The notes under the pieces are model-generated. The model saw only the letters and a program-made list of their open reading frames with translations. It made no database searches and had not been told where the DNA came from. DNA of 64,000 nucleotides, taken from Pyrrhosoma nymphula (lineage: Eukaryota > Arthropoda > Insecta > Odonata > Coenagrionidae). The stretch's first letter is position 1. Every line of letters begins with the position of its first letter. The DNA lies in assembly GCA_963573305.1 (NCBI GenBank), contig OY754336.1, positions 1,736,001 to 1,800,000 of the forward strand, written 5' to 3'. Shown one piece after another: positions 25,723 through 36,414 of the stretch. The position numbers and the translations under genes were made by a program.

Positions 25723-25761
25723 CACAGTGGGCTAGAATCGAAAAAAAGCTGGCCAAAATTC
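25723..25761 (+). repeat. Transib left terminal inverted repeat, RSS-like
   Basis: Heptamer CACAGTG at 25723-25729, then 23 bases, then CCAAAATTC at 25753-25761, which shares a CAAAA core with the recombination-signal nonamer ACAAAAACC. The heptamer match is exact; the nonamer match is partial and could be chance. Confidence 0.85.
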
Positions 25762-26221
25762 ATATCTCCTATGTTTTTTAAACTAGAGCAAAGAAATTTT
25801 CACAGTATCATGCTGGTTAGGTCTCAAACTTACATCCAATTACTCGAGCCCGTAGACTAGTCAGGGACCTCTTTAAGACACAATGGCGGAAACCTTGAAA
25901 TCCACTTCGCTAGAATCATAATCGCTGGTCAATTAAAATTTCTTTTCCCTGAATGAGAACATTTTCAGCATCTGAAAACAACTATCATTCACTAGCGGAT
26001 ATCAATGTTTGACGCACACTGGTTACCCCATAGAGTATCGATGCAGATATCGATACAAAATATAGATGCAAATATCAATACAAAGAACTACTGAATGTAC
26101 TTACAAAATTAGCATATTTAAAATGTGAGAGATTGGCTGAATTTTGATTCAACTCGGAATAATAAGAAAGAAAGCGCTTTTAAGAAACCTTTATCTATAC
26201 AGTTTATCAGTATTTACCTGA

Positions 26222-26640
26222 CTAAATCTCTTCATCTGAGTCCGAGTCTACATTATCACTGTCCTCTGAATCTATTGACCCCTCTATCAGAAAAAGAATC
26301 CGAACCTCCTTGGACATTCACCGTTTGTTTTCCGGTATTTCTATTCTTGAAATTAGTGGAACTTAAGAGCAATCTTCGGAAAATGTCCTCGAATTCTTCT
26401 TTTCTAGACATCTTCATCGAGTGCTGCTCCCTGAACGTTTTGATGTCCTTGTGCCTGGATTCCAGAGCTTCCTCCGAGAGTTGCCCAATTGGAAGTACTG
26501 CTGCTTTCGCAAACAGATGCTCCATGAAGTGTGAAGTGTTGGGGGCATGAAATACCAAGGGTGGTACACATTTACATAACGGGTAGCAGTGGGTTGATTG
26601 AAATGGGCTTGAAGGTTCACCTCACATTTTGTTTTTGCAG
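26222..26640 (-). pseudogene. Transib transposase, C-terminal part with catalytic-Glu motif (frameshifted)
   Basis: On the minus strand three frames must be joined: FMPPTLHTS, then HGASVCES, then AVLPIGQLSEEALESRHKD followed by IKTFREQHSMKMSRKEEFED. This block is the hallmark C-terminal region of Transib transposases and corresponds to RAG1 SEASEARNKYFRKFRK, where the Glu is the third residue of the DDE catalytic triad; the equivalent residue is kept here. Near 26290 the frame shifts again, and an acidic tail IDSEDSDNVDSDSDEEI ends at TAG 26222-26224. At least three frameshifts make it non-functional. The family would cut and paste its own DNA in the nucleus. The two catalytic Asp regions upstream were not recognised. 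Confidence 0.82.
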
Positions 26641-27146
26641 TTGATATTCCCTCTGGATATTCTGCACTCTTTTCAAGTCATACTCTCTCGCAGCTAGGAT
26701 ATGGCATGTGCCCGCTACTTTTGACAATATGACGTAGTGTTTTGTACTGTTGTTTTGTTAGGTGACAATTGATGATTAATTACAGACCCTCCGCAGGCGT
26801 GAACTCCTTCTGAGGGACAGCTTTTGATCTCCACATTGACAACATCCGCTTCCCTCTCGTTGGAGTTGTTGTAACCTCTGTAATAATCTTGGTTGCGGCA
26901 TTATCTTCTGCAGATCGAAGTTTCATACTTGTGACAAACTACATCTTCTCTGCCGATGTTTTCTCCCTCCATTATGTTGTTTTCCTTCGCTTAGATCTGG
27001 CACTAGATCACTAAAATGACTTTTCCGGTCTTCCAACACCAGAACATGCGGTTGAGACGGGAATTGAATTGCGATAATTTTATGACTTGGAGGATTCAGA
27101 ATAATAACATTTTAACTCTTTAACATCAATTCGGTTCTTACCGGAG

Positions 27147-27540
27147 TCAGAAGATTTTGACATCAATAGGAAAAATTATATTGTTTATTAGCCACACTTG
27201 ATATTTTTTCAAATCTGCTATTAGTCCTGTTGCAGGCATCCCAACAAAGAAAGTACGGAATGAAAAATATTTATCGATGGACTGTGCCAATACTTTATAT
27301 TCATTGGAATCTATTGCCATCTTAAATTTTTCGAACAGATATTGTAGCGCAGCTGAATTATTTGACTCAACAGACTGTCCCGCAACTGTCAGCACAATGT
27401 CATGAATTTCTTTGCGAGGAACTTTTTCAGGATTCATCATCTCCTTTGTGTCGATGTAATGATTCTAAACCGACATAAAAACTATTGATAGTAAAAAAAA
27501 AAATGTAAAATTTCTTTTATTATGCGACAAGACAACTTAC
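27147..27540 (-). pseudogene. Unassigned coding-like segment inside the Transib element
   Basis: A 97-codon minus-strand frame (27147-27440), extendable a little upstream (NHYIDTKEMMNPEKV), reads EIHDIVLTVAGQSVESNNSA and YLFEKFKMAIDSNEYKVLAQ. It has protein-like composition. At about 27540 the minus strand shows TTCTCAG followed by GTAAGT, a good splice donor, and near 27467 TTTAG precedes AATCATTAC, a possible acceptor. It lies on the same strand as the transposase C-terminus and inside the terminal repeats, so it may be an upstream part of the transposase. I do not recognise the sequence and cannot confirm the link. Confidence 0.35.
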
Positions 27541-28881
27541 CTGAGAAGTAATGTTGCTCTGACGCACGCTGTCTTCGTTCTCTAGCACTCTGCTGATAGA
27601 TGGCTAACTCCTTAACAACTCCTCGTTGCCGTGTCGATGAGCCGAAAACACTTGAGTACTTTCACTCACAGCAGCAAAATATGATTGAATCACTCCGCGA
27701 AAACGAGGGCGAGAGAAATTTTCAAAACCAATGGGAAACACGCATTTTAGGTATAACCCTCAAATTATTTTGGCGAACCCGGACCACACAAGTGTCTGAG
27801 AGAAACGATGATCTGGGGCACATAAATAGATTTGCTTGTGAAGGGGTAATAAGCATATTAGCGGCATCTTTAGAAAACTTTTTAAATGTTGCTGCGGAGT
27901 TTTAAATGTTGTCTTATCAAGCAAAGTTCTGTTCAGGGAACTAAAACTTGAGTCCGGGTGAGGGATTTTACTTAGGACAATAGGCTGGGGGAATGTCTCA
28001 GGGCCTCGGAGGATTACCGCGGTCGGCCCGGGTATGACCACGCTCGCTCATCAGTATTGTGGTTTGTCCTTTAGAAAGGGTGAAGTGACCGCTGCAGGGA
28101 AGGATACAAGAGAACATGCTGCTGTTTCATACGCCCACTTCATGAGGCTGTTAAGTGCCCAGCCAGGAGCCGCGAAGGTTCTTACCAAGGAGACTAGATA
28201 TCTCTCTCTATTCTTGTCCTCCAATATTTGTTCTCTATTATTCGTGTTTCTTACTGTACTAAAATATTTTTAGCACATCATTGGTCCTTGGTCCAAAGTC
28301 ATAGAGAAAGGAATAAAATTCTGAGTACAGGTTAGTACCAACAAAATAAAAATATTCATTACGCTAATTTCGGCGCCTGACAGTACTGTGTACAGGACAC
28401 TGACATACAGTGACGGCGCCTCATAATACATATTTAATAGAAGATGGAGCGGGGGCAAGTTGGGGCAAGGTTTTTTTATAAGAACATAGTAGAGATGTTG
28501 TGCTTTGTGTCATAAGTATCTCAGTGTCGCTTCTAAAGTTTTTGTTAACATTATAAGAAAATCAGGCAAAAAACAGGGTATTTTAATTGTTAAATGATTA
28601 TCAGCAAAAATTAATTTCAAAACTAAAACTACTGCGTATTGTCTTTTAAAAAGATGCTAACTTTTGAAAATAAACATACTTGCTTTCAGATGACCATACG
28701 AGTAAAGAGAAAACACGAGATTTCGCGAAAAACCTGCTTCGTAGGATTTTGACAATTTTAATCAACTTTAACGGGCTCTGCTGATATAAACATTTGCTCA
28801 AAAATTAAAACAGTTTTGGTTCTTTGTAGCGTGCATGGAAACTGACACACTGCGGGGTTTCAATTTAGAAGTCGAAATTTT

Positions 28882-28919
28882 GAATTTTGGCTAGCATTTT
28901 TCGATTTCAGCCCACTGTG
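28882..28919 (-). repeat. Transib right terminal inverted repeat, RSS-like
   Basis: Read inward on the minus strand: CACAGTG, then 22 bases, then CCAAAATTC. It differs from the left end at a few positions (AG/GA after GGGCT, a shorter A-run, one G/A). It is immediately followed on the plus strand by the CGGCG duplication. Confidence 0.85.
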
Positions 28920-28924
28920 CGGCG

Positions 28925-29600
28925 CGGCGTGGCTAAAGTGTAGCGGGGATGGTTTGGGTCTTCATAACCGCGTCATAACCTGTTGCTCTTGAATCATGGA
29001 ATTCTGTTCTTCCCCTGTTAGTTCTTTGGAACGAACTTAAAATGCTGGAACAAGATGGCTTTCATTTTACCGTGCTATCCAAAATGAGAGCTGGATTCGA
29101 TAACCTGTAGCAAATATGCCAATCAAAAAGTGTAATTCTCTTCTTTTAATTACTTCTTTTTGAGCTTAATGTCCAATAAATTACATATCTTTGTTCCAGG
29201 GAATGCTTTTCTTCGTTTTTTACTCAATGTACATGCAAGTATGTCCTAAATTTCAGGTGGTCTTTTGCCCACGTATGTATTATCTTTGTTAAAAGTTGAA
29301 TATCTGAAGTTAAATCATGGTATACTATTTTCATGAGGTTTCATATGAAGAAACGTACGGTTTTTGACGCAAGAAGAGTGCTGCAGCACCATTTTGTACG
29401 CAAATTACTCGAAAATTACGCATCGTATATACATGAGATTTCAATTAATTTGAGGCGTAGATATTTTAAATTGGTATCTTAAATATAATGTTGCGACAGA
29501 AAAATTTATGTCCGATTTCGCTAATTATGTGAAACTAGTTATTTTCGTTGTTAGCTTTTAGTTTTTCCAGTACCGAAAAATAGTTAGAATGAAATCGTTT
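28925..29600. other. AT-rich noncoding stretch
   Basis: No feature recognised. Confidence 0.45.
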
Positions 29601-29865
29601 TATGCTATTCAGGTCTTGGTGTTCTGCGATTAATTATTAAATAATGTGCAACAGTTTCGCCGTGCTATGCTACCGGTTCGTCGGGATTTTAAGAACAACA
29701 ATGGTCTTTTTTCTCAAAATCATCAACTGCTGGAATCGTTTATTTATTTTTAGAAAAAATACCATTGTTGTTCATAAAAGCCCGACGAAGCCGGCAGCAT
29801 AGCACGGCGAAACTGTTGCATATTATTAAATAATTAATTGCAGAACCAAAAATCTGAATAGTATA
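29601..29865. repeat. Foldback (hairpin) element 4, 265 bp
   Basis: Inverted arms run from 29601 to about 29714 and from about 29752 to 29865, with a short loop. The inner arms are highly similar (CAACAGTTTCGCCGTGCTAT and its complement); the outer arms are looser (CTATTCAGGTCTTGG against CTATTCAGATTTTTGG). The apex side carries CTACCGGTTCGTCGGG on the left and CTGCCGGCTTCGTCGGG on the right. There is no open frame. It is a MITE or foldback element of unknown superfamily. Confidence 0.88.
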
Positions 29866-30139
29866 TACAATCAGCTGCGAAAATCTAAAAAAAAAATTGT
29901 TTTACTTTTCCTAAGATTTCCTCTATGACTCGCCCTTTTGCCCTCCGTATCATTTGAGACATGTAGCGTGTGTGGCTTGTCCGTATTTCGACTGCGTCTC
30001 TCCTCCCTTTTCCTCATTTCGTTACTTTCCCTTATCCTGTACGTTTCCTAAGAACTCTAATCGCGTCCCCATGTCCATTGTTTATGTTGCATATCTTTGA
30101 ACATTCGATCAACTTTTTTTTTGAACTTCCTTCTTAGAT
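29866..30139. other. AT-rich spacer
   Basis: No feature recognised. Confidence 0.4.
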
Positions 30140-30430
30140 TTTTGTTTCATTGACGCCTCGCTTTTCTGTGGAAACCATTCCGATCATCGCTCCTTGTCTT
30201 CTCATCTCCCTCTCCGGCCGCGCTCATCCACCTCCCTCTAGTGGTCTTGTGACGCGCCATTCTTCCCCGTCCACTGCTCCGCCTTGCCTTCCTCCCTCCT
30301 CTCCAACCCGGAGGACCCTCCCGCTCACAGCCCTCTTCGCTGCCCGGCAACCCGCGCTGGATCTCCGCTACTTGACGCCGGGCGGTCGAGTGCTCCGTTC
30401 TCCGGTCTCAACAGACTCTCCCATGACATT
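30140..30430. other. CT-rich, CpG-containing island
   Basis: Plus-strand pyrimidine bias with CpG. The 141-codon frame over it (30150-30575) is Ser/Pro/Leu-rich without domains and is judged compositional. Confidence 0.4.
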
Positions 30431-32177
30431 CTCTTCTTTTCTTCCACTTCCTCATCTTTCGAGGTTCATCAAAGGCTATGTATTAGTTTCTTCTAGTAAC
30501 ACACTTAGTTCTCAATGTAAAGCATTGTGCTTTCTCACTCCGAATATTTTTTCCAACCCAGGTTTCGGTAGTTAACTCTCATTCTCAAGTTCCATTTAAA
30601 AAATGACGTTATACGAGAGAATGATGTATGGTTTCATTATATTGAAGCCTAACACCGCCGTAAGTCCTCTTCTCCTGTCAGTTCATTTATCTTACGTATT
30701 TGAAGAGCATTAATATAATGGGTGATGGTTTGGAGTCAATCCTTTTTTTCTAGTGTCCATGTTTTGGCAGGTTTTTTGTGACATCGAGGTGCTTAATGGC
30801 GATTCTGCTTTTTTCAACACAGATTATTGAATATTTTGCATCACGGCGCGTTGTCCGTTCTGTAGTGTGTATCGGAGTAATATAAAAGTGAAACGCAGAA
30901 TAAATAAAATGAGTGAACGTCTCGCAACTTGAATGTTTTACATTTTTTTTATTAACAGATTTTCAGTGATATTTTAATTTTTAAGTCTTAAGCCAATTAA
31001 GTCTGCACCAATTTTGTATTTACATTTTTATTCATTCTGTAAAATAATAATAATTATTATTATTTAAATACATTGTAAAGCTCTTTCAGCGTTCGGATAG
31101 TGCTACAAACTACTTCCGACGGCATTAGCGTTGTTCCGTAATGAAGGGTAGTCGTAATTTTTTTCTGAAAGCATGCGTGAATAATGGACCAAAGAATTCC
31201 ATCGTGCTACCGTCTGCGAGCCTTTTAACTTGCTTAGGAAGCCAAGATGAAATTTCTTGTTTGCTAATCAATTTACCGCTCTCTTCACTGCTCAAGTTTT
31301 CTAGCGCCTTGTATCTAAATTTAGCTCTGCGGGGTAACCCCCTCTGTCATGGTTTCGATCGCGTCTGTGCATCGTTTGCTTCATCCTCTGGCCAGAGAGT
31401 ATCTGCCAGGCCGCCTTCGTCAGACTGTTCGGAATGGGTCCACTACCTTCCTTAGTTAATTTTCCTTTTTTACGATGCCTTCGATTTGGTACTGCATAAT
31501 TAAGTGCTCTCAATTTAAGATAATATTCCATTTTAGTAATGGTTGCGCAAGAGTTTTATTTTAATGGCAATAGACTAAGGCACAAGACATATCTGTAAGG
31601 GAAAGGCGATAATTTTTTATCTCTATAACTTGGAGTTAAGATGGTATCACATTTTGCTGTTAAATTATGGTCTGAAACATTTAGATATTAGTGTTACTTT
31701 TTTCTGCCTACATTTCTAACATTAGTTTATTCTACGTTATTTTCCTAAGTGGCGGGTGACGGGCTTTGCTTAGCGACAAATATGCAGGTGTTCAGTTATT
31801 TTTATTTTTTATTGATTTGTCTTTGTGAGTAATCATTGAATTTTTATTCCTTTATTGTATCTGTCGCAGGGATAAATGACGAGGAAAGCTCCGTTTTATT
31901 CATGTTTTTCACTGATTGGAAAAAGGTAGGCTAGAAATAAATAAAGTAAATCTATGTTTGTCATTACATTCTTATAGCCTTAGAACTAGCTGCTCCCATT
32001 ACGTGTCATAGTAGTCCTTTTACTATACCATAATAGTGGCTTGGTCCTAGTGTAAAGGCTAATCCTCATTGCGTTGCTCCCTTCTCATAAGTATCGCCTG
32101 TACTACTCCCGCCTTCTTCTTTGCCCTTCAACTAGGCTCTCATATTTCTTCCGATTTCCTTAACGACGGTGTTGCTT
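30431..32177. other. AT-rich noncoding stretch
   Basis: No gene recognised. There is a 24-bp AT palindrome of AAT/ATT units near 31040-31063. Confidence 0.45.
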
Positions 32178-32694
32178 AAGGCCGCCACACACCGAATGCT
32201 ATGGTAAGCGTTCTGTTCTCGCAACGGACGTCCGCTATATGCGCGCACACACCAGAAACTAACTATGCCGTGCTATGTAGCAAGATGGCGGACAGCGTAA
32301 AACGCACTTCTCAGGTTTGACATTTGACTATTCCGTTTATATTAACGTCATTGTAATGATGAGTGATTTTATACCATGCGCATAGTGTGCAGAACTAAAG
32401 TACGTAATTTAGTTGAAATTGCTCTGTTGTAAGTAGGTTAAAAATGTATTTGAGCTGGCGGGACGAAAGCGCTCATTAACCACAATAGATACTGCGCATG
32501 CGCCATGAAAGCTAAGCGAAGAGGAAATTGCCGGCCGAGCGATCCCTTGCGATATAGCGCTAGGGAAGTTCGCATCGGTTCGCATGGCTCGCATTTGGTG
32601 TGAACGGACAGCGGGAACTCGCTTCACGGGATCTTAAGACACGTGGCGAAAGCTGATAGCGCGCTTAGCATAGCATTCGGTGTGTGGCGGCCTT
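32178..32694. mobile_element. 517-bp non-autonomous DNA transposon (MITE) with 33-bp TIRs
   Basis: The left end 32178-32210 starts AAGGCCGCCACACACCGAAT and continues GCTATG(G)TAAGCG; the right end 32662-32694 is its reverse complement with one mismatch. The interior has CpG-containing segments (for example CGCATGCGCC and TTGCGATATAGCGC) but no transposase. The flanks (GTTGCTT before, TCCCCG after) do not give a clear target duplication, so the superfamily cannot be assigned. The near-identical TIRs suggest fairly recent movement by a transposase supplied elsewhere. Confidence 0.9.
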
Positions 32695-33939
32695 TCCCCG
32701 TCCCTTGTGCTGTACGCTTTATTTCACTCCAGCTCAACTCTTCTGGTAGCCTTCCATTCTCATCATATTCATGACTCTCATAGTCTGGATGCAATTTATC
32801 CTCGGTCATCCCTTGATTTCTGTAGTTTAGTCATTCATCATTGATAGAATTCTTGCTAGAAATCTTATGTTGGTATCTTTAATGATTTCAGGTCCTAATA
32901 TTATCTTTTGGTTCCATAGTCATGGAATTATTGTAGCCTTTTCCATCCGATGTCATTGTAAGAACGGTCTTCCCCGAATCGCCTTAAGGCATTAGCCAAG
33001 TGGTCACCGCAAAGTTGGTCGATCAAAGCTAAGATGGTTGTGGGAACAGACCACCCAGCCTAACCTGTGAAGTGAAGTTATGCCTAACATTGTCAGGTGA
33101 ATCGCTTTGATTTCTACAAGCACCCCCAAGCCCTCCGTGGTGGTATGCTTTCCATCGTCTCTCATATTTCATTTAACTTAGATAAAATATGATTGCTAAT
33201 TTATTTTCTCTGGCATCGAAATGTTATTGCTTGCTATTCACATTCAGCCATGTTTCTTATCATTTTATTTGTGAACAGTTCGCAACAGGATGCTAAGGGA
33301 AGACATCGTGGCGATACATACCAAATTGAACCGATAGATTACCCATGAGAGCTGGAATACCATACTGTGGGTCTGGATGTTACCCTAATTTATTCATCTA
33401 TCCTGACGTGTATTTGTGTGTAGAATACAGATATTTGTAATAAACATGTTGTTTGTCAGTGCATTGAACTTAACAATACCTTGGGCGACCTCTACGAGAA
33501 AACTAGATGGGTTAAAGAACTAAAGGTTACATTAGAAGTGGCAATTACAGAAAATGCTTCATTGTTCAACGTGGTCCAAGGAATCTCCATCCACATTCGC
33601 TTTAATTGGTGGAATAAGCTGAAAATATAGTTATTCCATCTCGAAATCAAGTAGGATGCTTGAACCGAAGTTTCAAGAAAATGCTTTGAATGTATCATCG
33701 ATCAAAAACTGAATTGGCGAGATTTCTCCATGCCTTTGTTTAGACCGAGGATCAGTTTAATTTTCTGCTGTGCATTTTCTTTCAAATTAATTATATTGAA
33801 AAGAAATGGGTGGATTGCTGGCCGCAACTTACCGGCGGCGTATGGACTGAGTGGGGTACCATCACACCAGAGTTCTGATTAGGTCATCCCCAACTTTTAA
33901 AGACTGCCTCACAATCTTGTTGTCTGCCATTTTCCGAAT
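32695..33939. other. AT-rich stretch with a tRNA D-arm-like string
   Basis: At 32992-33010 the text TTAGCCAAGTGGTCACCGC looks like a tRNA D-arm and A box, but no anticodon arm or B box follows, so it is not called as an RNA gene or a SINE. Nothing else recognised. Confidence 0.35.
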
Positions 33940-34275
33940 TTCCTTCCTGTTTCTGTTATTTGCCATTCCTCCTCCTCTTTCCATCGTCCCGCGGTCTTAT
34001 TTTTTCTTCCTTTCTTCGACCGTTTCTCTTTGTCGCTTCCCTTCTTTCATGCGTTTCTTTTGGCATGCCGCCGCCTGCGTTCCCTTCTCCCCCCCCCCCC
34101 CGCCCGATCCCCTAGTTCCCTGCCGCGACTCCCGTGTCGTTCCAGTCCCCTCTCACGCAGAGTCCTCTGGATGGCCGTTCTCAACACTACTCCCTCATAG
34201 GGTTGAGTCGTTGCATACATTTCCACTATGGGAATTGAGAATTCCGCCATCTTTGTTCCAGCGTATCCATTGAGC
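33940..34275. other. CT-rich patch with a long C run
   Basis: Pyrimidine-rich plus strand with a run of about a dozen C near 34090-34102. Open frames here are low-complexity. Confidence 0.4.
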
Positions 34276-35783
34276 CTTATGGGGGAAAGTGAGATTAACT
34301 TAATTTTTTCATAAATACGCGATTCCCGTCGAATTCCGGGTGATCATTTATTAAAACGAATACAGTCTGGACCTAGTAGGAACATTTTACCAATAATTTA
34401 TGAATTGGAAATCGTGAAAAATTACAAATTAAACGCCCATCAGTCAAATTTTTATTCTTTTCAAGGGATGTTTTTCCGACTATGAAATTTACTATATTTT
34501 AGTGTTGAGCAGGTTAAGTTAAGCCGAAAGTACTCTTACCACTCTCATGGCTATTATAGCGATGTTTACTCTTCAAAGGAATAATTACAACATTTAGTAG
34601 AGTTAAATATCAGCTGAAAGACAAGGAGGAAAGATATTTCGCATATAATTTCCGAGTAAACTTCCGTGATAACAGTGCAATGTAAATAATCTGAGGAACT
34701 TGACGACAAGTCTGGTCAATTTAAGTACTGACTAATCGGAAATATTATCCTCCCCAAAATAAAAAAGGGCAGCAATTGCCTAGAGAATTTATAAAATCAA
34801 TGTCGACTTTCACTTTGAAGTTGAGTAAAACGAATAAGTAACGTACGTACAATAACTACCAGAATGTAAGAAAGTACTGAACATAACGGGGTTCGGTGTT
34901 AACTGTAAAAAGGCCATTTAACAAAGGAAACCACAAGCTACCACACACATAATGTACCTACAGTCCATGAGAGTTGTACCATTGATATCAGCTGTATTAA
35001 ATGAAGTTATTGAAGGAAATATAAAAAATAAAACAATTCGCATTTTTTCAAAGTATATAATGTACACACAGCTCAAATGTTACATTTTCAGGTTTCCAGA
35101 ATGATTTAACAAATCCATTGAAGCTAAGAATCTTTCTATCGTCAATGCTACATGAGCAAATGAAAAAACAAATATTAAGTACACGTGATGTAACATTTCC
35201 ACTAAAATACATTCAAAGCAGTAAGAGAGAATGATGAATAGCTGATGAAAGCTTCCAAGCATCTTGCATTATTCTCAATGGTACTAGGTTCTTATACGGT
35301 CAATGACGTTGACAGTTGAAATATCCGACACCTGCAATGAAAAATATGTATAAATTGATTGAACTTAATTTTACTGAAAATGGGATTATTCAAAAATTGA
35401 AATCAACAGTATCAGAGTGATATATCAAACTCTCGGTATCACTAATCATGACGAAGTTCTTTCACCTCTAGATGTATATTTAACATGCTATCACTCAAGT
35501 TCTGTTTCATCTATGATGGTTTGTGCAAAAGAAGAAAAGATTCTCCGAGCAATATTAATTTGCAGGCAACTTTCTGCAGATTAATTCTTATTTCCAGATG
35601 GTGATCTTTCTGCTGGTACCCTGTCTTCCTGCAAGTGTGTCCTATTCTTCAGCTTTTGGGCTGCAAAGGTTTTATCCCAGAATCTCATGAAAAAACGTTA
35701 GTCTACGAAAGTAGAAAAAACGTTAGTTAGCATAGAAGAACATCCAGCACTACTATAAAAAGAAGAAATTAGAAAGTGGATAA
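34276..35783. other. AT-rich noncoding stretch
   Basis: No gene recognised. AAAAAACGTTAGT occurs twice about 30 bp apart near 35692-35735. Confidence 0.4.
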
Positions 35784-35965
35784 ATGATGAGAAAAAACAT
35801 AGCACAAATTTCACTATTTTTGTATTGCTGTCGAACGGTTTAGACGTCTAAAGCGTCATTATCAAGACAAACAGCTGTTTGTCTTGATAATGACGCTTTA
35901 GACGTCTAAACCGTTCGACAGCAATACAAAAATAGTGAAATTTGTGCTATGTTTTTTCTCATCAT
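35784..35965. repeat. Hairpin element 2: perfect 182-bp palindrome, zero spacer
   Basis: Positions 35784-35874 are the exact reverse complement of 35875-35965. The centre is CAAACAGCTGTTTG, so there is no loop. Each 91-bp arm contains CGAACGGTTTAGACGTCTAAA and CGTCATTATCAAGACAAAC. Complementarity stops abruptly just outside. The arm motif resembles the apex of the hairpin at 4648 (CGGGTTTCGACGT, CGTCATCATC). It could be a very young member of the same hairpin family or a foldback artefact of assembly. No coding capacity. Confidence 0.92.
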
Positions 35966-36414
35966 GCATTCTATCAATAATTTCAACCAAGTATCACCAC
36001 AATCAATTAATTTGATTAGAATGTGGGTATTAAACTGCATCAAATAATCCACCAACAAGTTAAAATTTATAACAAAATAATATGAAATTACCATAACACA
36101 AACCTTTACTCCATTGCATAAAACATATTCCATATAATGTGCTATCATGACCTCAGATAATATGTACATACAATCATAATGTTAAAAACTCCATAACTTA
36201 ATCTTCCTCATCATCTGGGTGCTAACTAGTCAAACATATTCCCATTTTATAACTTCCAAAATACCAAACAGCAGAGTGGGTTGCTGAATTTCACATTTCA
36301 TAGGCATTCCCCACCATATCCTCTGCATGAATGTTTCTCATCGTAAGAAACGACACCTAAAATATGTCTTCTTCGTCAACACTTTCATGAATGTGTAGTG
36401 TATTATCGGCAATC
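35966..36414. other. AT-rich noncoding stretch
   Basis: No feature recognised. Confidence 0.4.

Larger units (their letters stand above)
25718..28924 (-). mobile_element. Transib DNA transposon (RAG1-related superfamily), decayed, with TSD and TIRs
   Basis: The element occupies 25723-28919 (3,197 bp). The 5-bp direct repeat CGGCG stands at 25718-25722 and again at 28920-28924. Both ends start CACAGTGGGCT (read inward) and can be aligned for about 38 bp: CACAGTGGGCTAGAATCGAA on the left, CACAGTGGGCTGAAATCGAA on the right, each later containing GCCAAAATTC. Transib elements are known to begin with CACWRTG-type ends like the V(D)J recombination heptamer CACAGTG and to make 5-bp GC-rich target duplications. 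The size fits an autonomous copy of about 3 kb. The transposase reads on the minus strand; only its C-terminal part is clear. Confidence 0.88.

Noticed and set aside
26038..26087. Two imperfect 25-bp units (ATGCAGATATCGATACAAAA / ATGCAAATATCAATACAAAG)
   Set aside because: Only two diverged units in AT-rich filler inside the Transib element; too little to call a satellite or binding-site array.
31040..31063. 24-bp AATAAT/ATTATT palindrome
   Set aside because: Simple AT-repeat palindromes of this size are expected by chance in AT-rich DNA and are unrelated to the long hairpins.
32992..33060. tRNA gene or SINE suggested by TTAGCCAAGTGGTCACCGC
   Set aside because: Only the D-arm resembles a tRNA; no anticodon arm, T-arm (B box) or tail could be found.
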